Source of the DNA: CAWJNF01 sp963844235
GTDB taxonomy: Bacteria; Actinomycetota; Thermoleophilia; Gaiellales; Gaiellaceae
Assembly: GCA_963844235.1 (NCBI GenBank)
Contig: CAWJNF010000004.1
Location: 558,001 to 622,000, forward strand
Reading direction: 5' to 3'
DNA length: 64,000 nucleotides
Both the position numbers and the translations under genes were made by a program. The notes under the pieces are model-generated. The model had not been told where the DNA came from. It was given only the letters and a program-made list of their open reading frames with translations, and did not search any database. The number at the start of each line of letters is the position of its first letter. Positions within the stretch are counted from its first letter, which is position 1. Of this stretch, positions 23,116-30,742 are shown piece after piece.

Positions 23116-23358
23116 TCAGTCGCCGAGGGCGATGAGGTCCTGACCGGCCTCCACGAGGTCCTCGCTCTCGACCAGGAAGCGCACGACGACGCCCTCCCCG
23201 TCGCTCGTGACCTCGTGGAAGTTCTTCATGATCTCGACGAGGCCGACGACGTCTCCGGCCGCGACCCGGTCGCCTTCCGAGACGTAGGGATCGGCCTCGG
23301 GGCTCGGTCGCCGGTAGAACGTGCCCGGATAGGGCGACTTGATCGTCTTGTCCGCCAT
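23116..23358 (-). CDS. accB: Biotin carboxyl carrier protein (single biotinyl domain)
   Basis: An 80-residue protein consisting only of the biotinyl domain: SPYPGTFYRRPSPEADPYVSEGDRV, then the biotin site VEIMKNF with Lys45, then FLVESEDLVEAGQDLIALG. The usual motif is EAMKM, so both the residue before Met and the one after Lys differ (Ile and Asn). Standard AccB carries an N-terminal Pro/Ala-rich extension, which is absent. It sits between AHS2 and biotin carboxylase and is biotinylated presumably by BirA encoded elsewhere. Confidence 0.9.
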   Translation of the reverse strand: MADKTIKSPYPGTFYRRPSPEADPYVSEGDRVAAGDVVGLVEIMKNFHEVTSDGEGVVVRFLVESEDLVEAGQDLIALGD

Positions 23359-23377
23359 GGCCCTCCTACTCTCTCAT

Positions 23378-24373
23378 CTAGGCGGGTTCGAGGCTGGTCT
23401 CGCCGAGGCGCCGTTCCAGCTCGCGATCGAGCGCTGACGCCTCGTCGATGGAGACCTCGCGGAAACGGATGCTGTCGCCGACCGGCCGCAGCTGCCCGAT
23501 CTTCCAGAAGCCCGCGTGCGCGACGGTTGCCGCGCAGATGAAGCCACCCGCCGTGGGCCCGTCGGGGCCGAGTATCACGGGCAGATCGCCGTTGATGTTC
23601 ACCGCGCCGACGGGGTAGCTGTTGTCGAGGATGTTCGAGGGGTGCCCACCGGCGATGCCGCCGCTCGCGCGGGCCCATTGGAACAGGTGCGACTCGAGCC
23701 GGATGCCGGTGCGGTTCGAGTTCCGATCGACCGTCCACGGCCGCGAGAAGAACAGCTCCATGTCGGCGGTCGTCAGGTAGTCCGGGTCGGCCTGCGGGCC
23801 TCGGATGGCCTCGATCTCCCACTCGCGACCGTACTCGGGCCGCTCGCTCGCCTTGAATCGCTTGCCGGCGGCAGCCGCCGCACCTTCGGGCTCGTCGCCG
23901 AGCGGCAGCACGTCGCCGGCGCGAAGGGCCCGTCCCTCGTAGCCACCGAGAGCGCCCATGGTGTACGTCGCCCGCGATCCGAGCACCGGCTCGACCGCGA
24001 CCGCGCCGGATAGTGCGACATACATGCGGAACCCCGGCCCCTTGGAGACGCCGAGCCTGAGCTCCGTGCCGCTCGGGATGCGATGGCTCTCCCAGAGCGC
24101 AGCGGGATTCCCGCCGATCGCGAGCTCCGCCTCGGCGCCGCACACGGCCACCGTCGCATCGGTGTCGACCCGCAACGCGAGTCCACCGAGCGTGACCTCG
24201 AGGGCCGCGGCGGCGACGTCGTTGCCCGCGAGCAGGTTGGCCGCCCGCAGCGCGAAGTGATCCATCGGCCCGGCCGGGAAGAACCCCTGCGCCAGCATCC
24301 CCAGCCGGCCGGGGTAGTCCTGCACCGTCGCCTGGATGCCGCCTTCGAGAACCTCGGCTGCTCTGCTCCCCAC
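23378..24373 (-). CDS. pxpC: AHS2/KipA-like carboxyltransferase subunit (urea carboxylase-type, annotated PxpC family)
   Basis: A 331-residue AHS2 protein. GGIQATVQDYPGRLG near the start, SGAVAVEPVLGSRATYTMGALGGYEGRALRAGDVLPL in the middle, then GIRLESHLFQWA, GGHPSNILDNSYPVGAVNINGD and LPVILGPDGPTAGGF. This series matches one half of the carboxyltransferase domain of urea carboxylase as well as KipA/PxpC. In a plain 5-oxoprolinase it would act with PxpA and PxpB on 5-oxoproline. The BCCP gene follows after 19 bases, which favours a biotin-dependent reaction. Confidence 0.85.
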   Translation of the reverse strand: MGSRAAEVLEGGIQATVQDYPGRLGMLAQGFFPAGPMDHFALRAANLLAGNDVAAAALEVTLGGLALRVDTDATVAVCGAEAELAIGGNPAALWESHRIPSGTELRLGVSKGPGFRMYVALSGAVAVEPVLGSRATYTMGALGGYEGRALRAGDVLPLGDEPEGAAAAAGKRFKASERPEYGREWEIEAIRGPQADPDYLTTADMELFFSRPWTVDRNSNRTGIRLESHLFQWARASGGIAGGHPSNILDNSYPVGAVNINGDLPVILGPDGPTAGGFICAATVAHAGFWKIGQLRPVGDSIRFREVSIDEASALDRELERRLGETSLEPA

Positions 24374-24385
24374 GCTATCTCCTAC

Positions 24386-25360
24386 TCAAGGAACCGGGGT
24401 CTCGGCGGCGGCTCGCTCGCGGACGGCGCGCCGCTCCGCCGTCTCGTCGGCGATGGCTTCCCTGAAAGTGATGAACGCTCCGACGTCGAAGGCCCCCTCC
24501 TCGACGCGGTAGCGGTAGCGGTCGGCCCGCACGTCCTCGAACAGGGAGAGCAGCTCGTCCTCCTCGATGCGGTGGAACGCAACACGGTCGCCGGCCCGCA
24601 TCAGCAGCGGATTCTCGCGGAACGCCTCGTTGCGCTGGGCGAGATCGTAGATCGGGATCGTGCGGCCGATGAGCTGGTAGCCCCCCGCCGACTCGACCGG
24701 GTACATCGCCCAGCACGGACCACCCAGCCCGACGGCACCCTCGGGCGTCCACGTTCGGGTCGGGTTGTACTTCGGCGCCACGACCGCGTGGCGAGGATCG
24801 AGCGGGAACATGAACGGGAGCCCTGGGAAGAAGCCGATGAAGGCGCTCCAGTGCTCCGTCGCAAGCACGGACTCGTAGAGCTCCTCGCGGTCGCCGAGGC
24901 CGTTGCAGCGGACGATGTAGTCGATGTTGTTGCCGCCCTCGGTGTTGGGGGCGTCCTTGCGAATCGTGTTGACGTAGCGCTCGACGGCGGCCCTCGTCTG
25001 CGAGTCGTCGAACGCGACGGGAAGGTAGATGAGGCGCGACGGGATCGTCATCTCCGTCTCCGCCCCGAGCCCGTCGTAGGTCGCGCCGAGGTGCTCGACG
25101 AGCTCGCTCTCGGTCAGCGCGGCCGAGTCGAACGTGACCAGGATCGAGCGGAAGCCGGGCGCTGTCTCGATCAGCCCTTGCAGCGGCTGACGGCGCAGCG
25201 CGTCGTCGAACGCCTGGACGAGGAAGTTCAGGGTCAGGTCGAACTCCATCTCACCGAACTCGACGAGCACGGCCCGGTCGCCCGCCTGCCTGATGGTGAC
25301 GCTCGGCTTGCCCTCGCCGGCCTCGCGCCGCTCGATGATCGCCGAGGCGGTCGCGCTCAC
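24386..25360 (-). CDS. pxpB: AHS1/KipI-like carboxyltransferase subunit (urea carboxylase-type, annotated PxpB family)
   Basis: A 324-residue protein, about 100 longer than usual KipI/PxpB. The N-terminal third (IRQAGDRAVLVEFGEMEFDLTLN) is KipI-like. The rest, LPVAFDDSQTRAAVERY, NIDYIVRCNGL, PLDPRHAVVAPKYNPTRTWTPEGAVGLGG and ESAGGYQLIGRT, matches the corresponding part of urea carboxylase, including the PRH...KYNP.RTWTPE stretch. I therefore see it as a carboxyltransferase subunit rather than only a 5-oxoprolinase partner. It overlaps bioF by four bases and precedes AHS2 by 12. Confidence 0.85.
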   Translation of the reverse strand: MSATASAIIERREAGEGKPSVTIRQAGDRAVLVEFGEMEFDLTLNFLVQAFDDALRRQPLQGLIETAPGFRSILVTFDSAALTESELVEHLGATYDGLGAETEMTIPSRLIYLPVAFDDSQTRAAVERYVNTIRKDAPNTEGGNNIDYIVRCNGLGDREELYESVLATEHWSAFIGFFPGLPFMFPLDPRHAVVAPKYNPTRTWTPEGAVGLGGPCWAMYPVESAGGYQLIGRTIPIYDLAQRNEAFRENPLLMRAGDRVAFHRIEEDELLSLFEDVRADRYRYRVEEGAFDVGAFITFREAIADETAERRAVRERAAAETPVP

Positions 25361-26607
25361 CGCCCGCTGTCCCCCACGCTCTGCACGGGCGGATATTGAC
25401 GATCCGGGGGCGGAGGGTCAACTCCGGAGCCTGCGACGTCCTCGATCGCGGCCAGTGCGTGCTCGACGTGTTCGTCCGTGTGGGCCGCCGTCAGCGAGAA
25501 ACGGACGCGTGCGGTCCCCTCGGGCACCGTGGGCGGCCGTATCGCGACCCCGAGCACGCCCCGCTCCTGGAGCGCTTGCGCGAACCCGACCGCGACGTCG
25601 TTCTCGCCCACGACGGCCGGCACGATCTGCGTGGTCGAGCCGCAGGTGTCGAAGCCGAGCTCGTCGAGACGGCCGCGGAAACGGCCGGCTATCGCGACGA
25701 GCTCACGCCGGAGGTCGCCGGCATCGCGGACGAGGTCGAGCGCCGCCCCGATTCCGCCGATCACGGCCGGGGGCAGACCGGTGGTGAAGATGAACGTCCG
25801 GCACGTGTTGACGAGGTAGTCGATCCAGAGCCGGCGCCCGGACGCGTACGCGCCGTAGACGCCGAAGGCCTTGCCGAATGTCCCGATCGTGAGGTCGACG
25901 CGCTCGGCGAGACCGAGCTCGTGGACGTAGCCCTGCCCTTCGGGCCCGAAGACGCCGCCCGCGTGAGCCTCGTCCACCACGAGCGCGGCGCCGTGGCGTT
26001 CGGCCAGGTCGACGATCGCCTCGAGCGGCGCGACGTCGCCGTCCATGGAGAAGACGGACTCGGTCACGATCAGCCTGCGACCGGACGGGTCGGCCGCGGA
26101 GAGCAGGGCTTCGAGATGCTCGGCGTCGCCGTGCTCGTAGCGGTGGATCGCCGCCCGGGAGAGCCGAATGCCGTCGATGATGCTCGCGTGGTTGAGGCGG
26201 TCGGAGAAGACGGCGTCTCCCCGTCCGACCAGCGCCGAGAGGACGCCGACGTTGGCGAGGTAGCCGGATCCGAACAGCAGCGCGGCCTCGGCGGCGTCGA
26301 ACGCAGCGATCCGCTCCTCGAGCTCGAGCGCCTCGCGGTCGGTGCCGACGACGAGCCGCGACGCCGTCGCGCCTGCACCCCGCTCCGAGGCGCGCGCCAT
26401 CGCCTCGGCGATCGCCGGGTGGCCGGCGAGCCCGAGGTAGTTGTTCGAGGAGAGGTTGACGAGACGGTGCCCGTCGCGCTCGACGACCGGCCCGACCGGC
26501 CGGTCGACGGGGAGGAGGCCGCGCAGCAGCCCGGCCTCCTCCCTTTCGGCGAGCCGGCGCGCCAGGTCTGCCTCCCAGGCGCTTGCGGTCGTTCGCGGGC
26601 CGGACAT
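25357..26607 (-). CDS. bioF: 8-amino-7-oxononanoate synthase
   Basis: A 416-residue alpha-oxoamine synthase making the biotin precursor KAPA from pimeloyl thioester and alanine. LVNLSSNNYLGLAGHP, SGYLANVGVLSAL, VFSDRLNHASIIDGIRLS, VVDEAHAGGVFG and the PLP-lysine loop TIGTFGKAFGVYGAY are present. The length is slightly above the usual 385-400 because of a C-terminal tail. The ATG at 26607 is the centre of a REP palindrome and no Shine-Dalgarno sequence is evident. No better start exists before the conserved WEADLARRLAER. A glycine C-acetyltransferase role is possible but the bio context favours BioF. Confidence 0.88.
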   Translation of the reverse strand: MSGPRTTASAWEADLARRLAEREEAGLLRGLLPVDRPVGPVVERDGHRLVNLSSNNYLGLAGHPAIAEAMARASERGAGATASRLVVGTDREALELEERIAAFDAAEAALLFGSGYLANVGVLSALVGRGDAVFSDRLNHASIIDGIRLSRAAIHRYEHGDAEHLEALLSAADPSGRRLIVTESVFSMDGDVAPLEAIVDLAERHGAALVVDEAHAGGVFGPEGQGYVHELGLAERVDLTIGTFGKAFGVYGAYASGRRLWIDYLVNTCRTFIFTTGLPPAVIGGIGAALDLVRDAGDLRRELVAIAGRFRGRLDELGFDTCGSTTQIVPAVVGENDVAVGFAQALQERGVLGVAIRPPTVPEGTARVRFSLTAAHTDEHVEHALAAIEDVAGSGVDPPPPDRQYPPVQSVGDSGR

Positions 26608-26825
26608 GTCCGGCCCCTACAAGCCTTGGGGGATCGGGTTCTCGTAGGGGCCGGTCTCCGACCGGCCCGCCACCAGCCATACGTAGGGGCCGGATCCCGA
26701 CCGGCCCGCCACCGGCAAAACATAGGGGCCGGATCTCATCCGGCCCGCCACAGCCTGCCGTAGGGGCCGGTTCCCGACCGGCCCCGCCACCGACGAAACG
26801 TAGGGGCCGGATACATCCGGCCCTC
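26595..26825. repeat. Array of six REP-like palindromes between bioB and bioF
   Basis: Copies start at 26595 (reversed), 26644, 26683, 26722, 26760 and 26800. The last five have the same orientation and a period of 38-40 bases: a 29-base repeat GTAGGGGCCGG-loop-CCGGCCCGCCA and spacers of about 10 bases. Loops vary (TCTCCGA, ATCCCGA, ATCTCAT, TTCCCGA, ATACAT) with matched changes in the stem. The array fills the 221-base gap inside the bio operon, and its first copy contains the bioF start codon. Confidence 0.9.
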
Positions 26826-26828
26826 CTG

Positions 26829-27836
26829 TCACAGCGCGCATTCCTCGATCTCGAAGCCGAGGTCATCGATCATGCGGTAGTCGTCCGCGGCGGTCTGGCC
26901 GGACGTGGTCAGGTAGTCGCCGAGGAAGATCGCGTTGGCGGGGTAGAGCGAGAGCGGCTGGAGGGAGCGGAGGTTCACCTCACGGCCGCCGGAGACGCGG
27001 ATCTCTTTGCTCGGGCAAACGAGGCGGAAGAGGCAAAGCACCTTGAGGCAGCGGCGCGGGTCGAGATCGTCGTAGCCCTCGAGCGGCGTGCCGGGGATGG
27101 CGTGCAGGAAGTTGACGGGGATCGAGTCGGCATCGAGCTCGCGCAGGGCGAACGCGACGTCGACGATCTGCTCGTCCGTCTCGCGCATGCCGACGATGGC
27201 GCCCGAGCACGGCGAGATGCCTGCGCGCTTGACCGCGCCTATTGTCTGCACGCGGTCGTCGTAGGTGTGCGTCGTCGTTATGCGGCCGTAGTGGTCGGCG
27301 CTCGTGTTGAGGTTGTGGTTGTAGCGGTCGACGCCCGCTTCCTTCAGCTGGAGTGCTTGCTCGTCGGTCAGAAGGCCGAGGCAGGCGCAGATCTTCATCG
27401 GCAGCTCCGCCTTGATGGCGCGCACCGCCGCCGTCACCTCGCGCAGCTCCCGCGCGCTCGGCCCACGGCCGCTGGCGACGATGCAGTACGTGCCCGCCTT
27501 GCGCTCCCAGGCCGCGCGGGCGCCCTCGAGGATGACCTCCTCCGAGAGGAAGGAGTACTTCGGTATCGGGGCAGTCGAGACGACGGACTGGGAGCAATAG
27601 CCGCAGTCCTCCGGGCAGACGCCGCTCTTCGCGTTCATGAGCACGTTGAGCTTCACCTTGCGGCCGAAGTGACGGCGCCGGACCCGGAAGGCGGCCGCGA
27701 GCAGCGACAGCAGATCGTCGTCCGGCGTCGAGAGGATGTCGAGAGCCTCCTCGCGTGTGGGCGCCTCGCCCTGCAGCGCCCTGGTGGCGAGCTCCTCGAA
27801 GCGTCCGGTCTCCGCAATCGCGGCGACGTCAGGCAC
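26829..27836 (-). CDS. bioB: Biotin synthase (radical SAM)
   Basis: A 335-residue radical SAM enzyme that inserts sulfur into dethiobiotin. The SAM-cluster motif CPEDCGYC gives Cys74, Cys78 and Cys81. NHNLNTSADHY, SGAIVGMRETDEQ, IPVNFLHAIPGTPL and the late RVSGGREVNLR (Arg ligand of the second cluster) are present. It overlaps bioD by 8 bases; the stop is 4 bases from the palindrome array. Confidence 0.96.
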   Translation of the reverse strand: MPDVAAIAETGRFEELATRALQGEAPTREEALDILSTPDDDLLSLLAAAFRVRRRHFGRKVKLNVLMNAKSGVCPEDCGYCSQSVVSTAPIPKYSFLSEEVILEGARAAWERKAGTYCIVASGRGPSARELREVTAAVRAIKAELPMKICACLGLLTDEQALQLKEAGVDRYNHNLNTSADHYGRITTTHTYDDRVQTIGAVKRAGISPCSGAIVGMRETDEQIVDVAFALRELDADSIPVNFLHAIPGTPLEGYDDLDPRRCLKVLCLFRLVCPSKEIRVSGGREVNLRSLQPLSLYPANAIFLGDYLTTSGQTAADDYRMIDDLGFEIEECAL

Positions 27837-28539
27837 TCGTTGCCTCCTCCCTCTGGGTCATGGCCAGCAGCGTTGTCGTGTCGAGGTGCGCCGCGACGTG
27901 TTCGGCGAGCCCGCGCCCGGAGCCATCGTCGAGCCAGGGCACGCTGCAGACGGCCACGCCGCCGAAGCGCTCGATCAGCTCGGGGTTCGTGTCGGCGCTC
28001 GTATCGGTCTCCGCCGAGCGGCCGTTCAGCACGACCACGGCGATCTCCAGTCCTCTTGCCCGAGCCGCCTCGAGCGTGAGCAGCGTGTGGTTTACCGTGC
28101 CGAGCCCCGCGCGGGCGACGAGCACGAGCGGAAGCCCGAGCCAGCCGGCGAGGTCGGCGATCGTCCAGTCCTCACCCACCGGCACGAGCAGCCCGCCGGC
28201 GCCTTCGACGACGAGCAGGTCGTGGCGGCGCGCGAGCTCCGCGATGGACTCGAGGATCACGTCGGCTACGACGGGCCGGCTCTCGAGCTGCGAGGCCACG
28301 AGCGGCGCCAGCGGCGCGGCGAAGGAGTACGGGCAGACGTCGTGCGGTGCGTCGCTCGCGTCGGCAGCCGCCCGCAGCAGCATGGCGTCCCCCGCCGGAT
28401 CGTCAGCCAGGGCGCCGCTCTGGACCGGCTTCGAGACACCGACGTCGTGGCCATGCGTGGCGAGCAGCCGTGCAAGACCGCACGCGATCGCCGTCTTGCC
28501 GACCTCGGTGTCGGTGGCGGTGACGAAGTAGCCCCTCAC
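27829..28539 (-). CDS. bioD: Dethiobiotin synthetase
   Basis: A 236-residue ATP-dependent enzyme closing the ureido ring of biotin. The P-loop is FVTATDTEVGKTAIACGLA, followed by SKPVQSG and VEGAGGLLVPVGEDWTIADLA. Length and motif order are normal. It overlaps bioA by four bases upstream and bioB by 8 bases downstream, so the bio genes are translationally coupled. Confidence 0.95.
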   Translation of the reverse strand: MRGYFVTATDTEVGKTAIACGLARLLATHGHDVGVSKPVQSGALADDPAGDAMLLRAAADASDAPHDVCPYSFAAPLAPLVASQLESRPVVADVILESIAELARRHDLLVVEGAGGLLVPVGEDWTIADLAGWLGLPLVLVARAGLGTVNHTLLTLEAARARGLEIAVVVLNGRSAETDTSADTNPELIERFGGVAVCSVPWLDDGSGRGLAEHVAAHLDTTTLLAMTQREEATSA

Positions 28540-29918
28540 GGCGTGCCCTCCGTCGCCTCGGTCACAGCCTGCCCGAGGATCCCGAGCATCGCGTCGAGGT
28601 CGTCCGGCTCCGTGGCGAGCGGCGGCAGGAACGTGACGACATCGCCGAGCGGGCGCGTGATCATCCCGAGCTCGCGCGCCCGGGCGCAGACCCGCGCCCC
28701 CATGGCGAGCGTCCAGTCGTAGGGCTGCTTCGAGTCGCCGTCGGACACGAGCTCGACGCCGACCATGAGGCCTCGCCGGCGCACCTCGCCGACATGCGGC
28801 AACTCGGCCACCGCGGCCAGGCGCGACGCCACGAGGTCGGAGCTGTCACGCACCCGGTCGACGATACGGTCGCGCTCGAAGAGGTCGAGGCTCGCGAGCG
28901 CGACCGCGCAGGCCAGCTGGTTCCCGGTGTAGGAGTGGCCGTGGTAGAAGGTGCGCAGGTCCGCGTGCTCGCCGAGGAAAGCCTCGTAGATCGCGTCGCT
29001 CACGAACGTCGCCGCGAGCGGGAGGTAGCCGCCGGTGATCCCCTTGCCGGCCGTCAGCAGGTCGGGCGCGACGTCCTCGTGCTCGCACGCGAACATGCGG
29101 CCGGTGCGACCGAACCCCGTCGCCACCTCGTCGGCGACGAGCAGCACGTCGTGGCGCCGGCAGAGCTCGGCGGCGCCGCGCAGGAACCCGGGCGGCATGA
29201 CGATCATGCCGGCTGCGCCCTGGACGATCGGCTCGACGACGAGCGCGGCCGTCTGGTCGGCGTTGGCCGCGAGGTCGGCCTCGAGCTCGGCAAGGCAGGC
29301 AGCGGTGCATTCCGCCTCCGTGCCGTCGTAGCGGTACGGGTATGGGTAGGAGACCTTGCGAGTCGGGAACAGCAGCGGCTCGAACTCCGCGTGGAAGAGC
29401 TCGATGCCTCCGACCGAGACGGCTCCGACGGTATCGCCGTGGTAGGCGTTGCGCATGCTGAGAAGCGTGCGCTTCTCGTACCGACCGAGCCGCCGCCAGT
29501 AGCCGATCGCCATCTTCAGCGCGATCTCGACCGCCTCGGCGCCCGAGTCGGAGTAGAAGACCTTCCCCAGCCCGTTCGGGACGATCCCGACGAGGCGCTC
29601 GGCGAGCTCGAGCGCCGGCACGCTCGCCTGGCCCAGCAAGGTCGAGTGGGACACCCGGTCTAGCTGGGCCGCGATTGCACGATCCAGCTCGGCCTTGCGA
29701 TGGCCGTGGACGTTCAGCCACATCGACGAGTTGCCGTCGTAGTAGGAGCGCCCGTCGACGTCGACGAGGCGGACGCCGTCGGCGCGCTCGACGATCAGCG
29801 GCTCAGAGTCGAGATAGCCCTTCATCTGCGTGAACGGGTTCCAGAGAAAACGGCGGTTCTTCTCGAGGAGCTCGGCGTACCGCTCCGAAAGAACCGCGTC
29901 GCCCTCCCGGGCCTGCAT
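28536..29918 (-). CDS. bioA: Adenosylmethionine-8-amino-7-oxononanoate aminotransferase
   Basis: A 460-residue class III aminotransferase converting KAPA to DAPA. WNPFTQMKGY, DGNSSMWLNVHGH, DSGAEAVEIALKMAIGYW, the Asp of LLVADEVATGFGRTG and the PLP Lys in LTAGKGITGGYLPLAAT match BioA. The frame is open upstream; the ATG at 29918 gives MQAREGDAVLSERYAELLEKN, while a GTG ten residues later is an alternative. It is the first gene of the long minus-strand operon. The 58 bases to the divergent SDR must hold its promoter, but I see no clear BirA-type operator. Confidence 0.93.
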   Translation of the reverse strand: MQAREGDAVLSERYAELLEKNRRFLWNPFTQMKGYLDSEPLIVERADGVRLVDVDGRSYYDGNSSMWLNVHGHRKAELDRAIAAQLDRVSHSTLLGQASVPALELAERLVGIVPNGLGKVFYSDSGAEAVEIALKMAIGYWRRLGRYEKRTLLSMRNAYHGDTVGAVSVGGIELFHAEFEPLLFPTRKVSYPYPYRYDGTEAECTAACLAELEADLAANADQTAALVVEPIVQGAAGMIVMPPGFLRGAAELCRRHDVLLVADEVATGFGRTGRMFACEHEDVAPDLLTAGKGITGGYLPLAATFVSDAIYEAFLGEHADLRTFYHGHSYTGNQLACAVALASLDLFERDRIVDRVRDSSDLVASRLAAVAELPHVGEVRRRGLMVGVELVSDGDSKQPYDWTLAMGARVCARARELGMITRPLGDVVTFLPPLATEPDDLDAMLGILGQAVTEATEGTP

Positions 29919-29976
29919 CGAGGGCGCCTGCGTCACGTCCGTGGGATTATGTCGCGATCGGCGACCCGGAGGGGGC

Positions 29977-30738
29977 ATGGCAGAGGCAGCAGGGAGATTC
30001 GGAGGGCAGGTCGCGCTCGTGACGGGGGCCAGCACGGGCCTCGGGAGGGCAGCGGCAATTCGGCTCGCCTCGGAGGGTGCGGCGGTCGCGGTCAACTACG
30101 CCCGCTCCCAGGCGGAGGCGGAGAGCGCCTGCGCCGAGATCGAGGCCGCCGGCGGCCGCACGCTCGCCGTCCAGGCCGACGTCGCCGAGCCGGAGGCTGT
30201 CACGGAGATGGTGCGGCAGGTGGAGGGCGGGCTCGGGCCGATCGACGTGCTCGTCGCGAACGCCGCCGTCACCGAGTTCGTCCCCTTCGCCGAGCTCGAG
30301 CGGCTCACAGTCGAGCTCTGGGAGCGGATCTACCGGGTCAATGTCATCGGCGCCTTCCTTTGCGTCCAGGCCGTGGCGCCGAGCATGCTCGAGCACGGCG
30401 GTGGCTCGATCGTCCTGGTGTCCTCCAACTCCACCGTCACCGGGGGCGGCAGCTCGATTCCGTACGTCGCCTCGAAGGGCGCCCTCAACACGCTGACCCG
30501 GTGTCTGGCGCGTACGCTGGCGCCCTCGGTGCGGGTCAACGCGATCGCCCCGGGCTGGATGCTGACGCCCTGGGTCGACAAGTATCTGCCGCCCGAGGTG
30601 ACCGAGTCGCTGCTCGCGAGCGGCCAGGCCGTCACGGACGCGGAGGACGCCGCGCGCGCGATCGTCGACGTCGCTGCGAACACCGCCATCACCGGCCAGG
30701 TCGTCGTCGTCGACGCCGGCGACGACGTGGGGAGGTAG
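29977..30738 (+). CDS. SDR-family oxidoreductase (FabG-like)
   Basis: A 253-residue short-chain dehydrogenase. The cofactor loop is ALVTGASTGLGRAAAIRLA, with VANAAVTEF at the NAG position, Ser in LVSSNSTVTGGG and the Tyr-Lys pair in YVASKGAL. The ATG at 29977 has a GGAGGGGG site 2-9 bases before it; upstream in-frame starts overlap bioA. The amidase follows after 4 bases, so the two form an operon that faces the hydantoinase operon. Substrate unknown; a role in the same catabolic route is plausible. Confidence 0.87.
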   Translation: MAEAAGRFGGQVALVTGASTGLGRAAAIRLASEGAAVAVNYARSQAEAESACAEIEAAGGRTLAVQADVAEPEAVTEMVRQVEGGLGPIDVLVANAAVTEFVPFAELERLTVELWERIYRVNVIGAFLCVQAVAPSMLEHGGGSIVLVSSNSTVTGGGSSIPYVASKGALNTLTRCLARTLAPSVRVNAIAPGWMLTPWVDKYLPPEVTESLLASGQAVTDAEDAARAIVDVAANTAITGQVVVVDAGDDVGR

Positions 30739-30742
30739 AGCC

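Noticed and set aside
21703..23541. Long plus-strand open frame (612 codons) opposite accC and the BCCP gene
   Set aside because: It is antisense to well-conserved genes and has the Arg/Asp/Val/Leu-rich composition produced by high GC at third positions.
26595..26825. CRISPR-like array (29-base repeats with a 39-base period)
   Set aside because: Spacers are only about 10 bases, repeats are themselves variable palindromes found singly elsewhere, one copy is reversed, and no cas gene is present.
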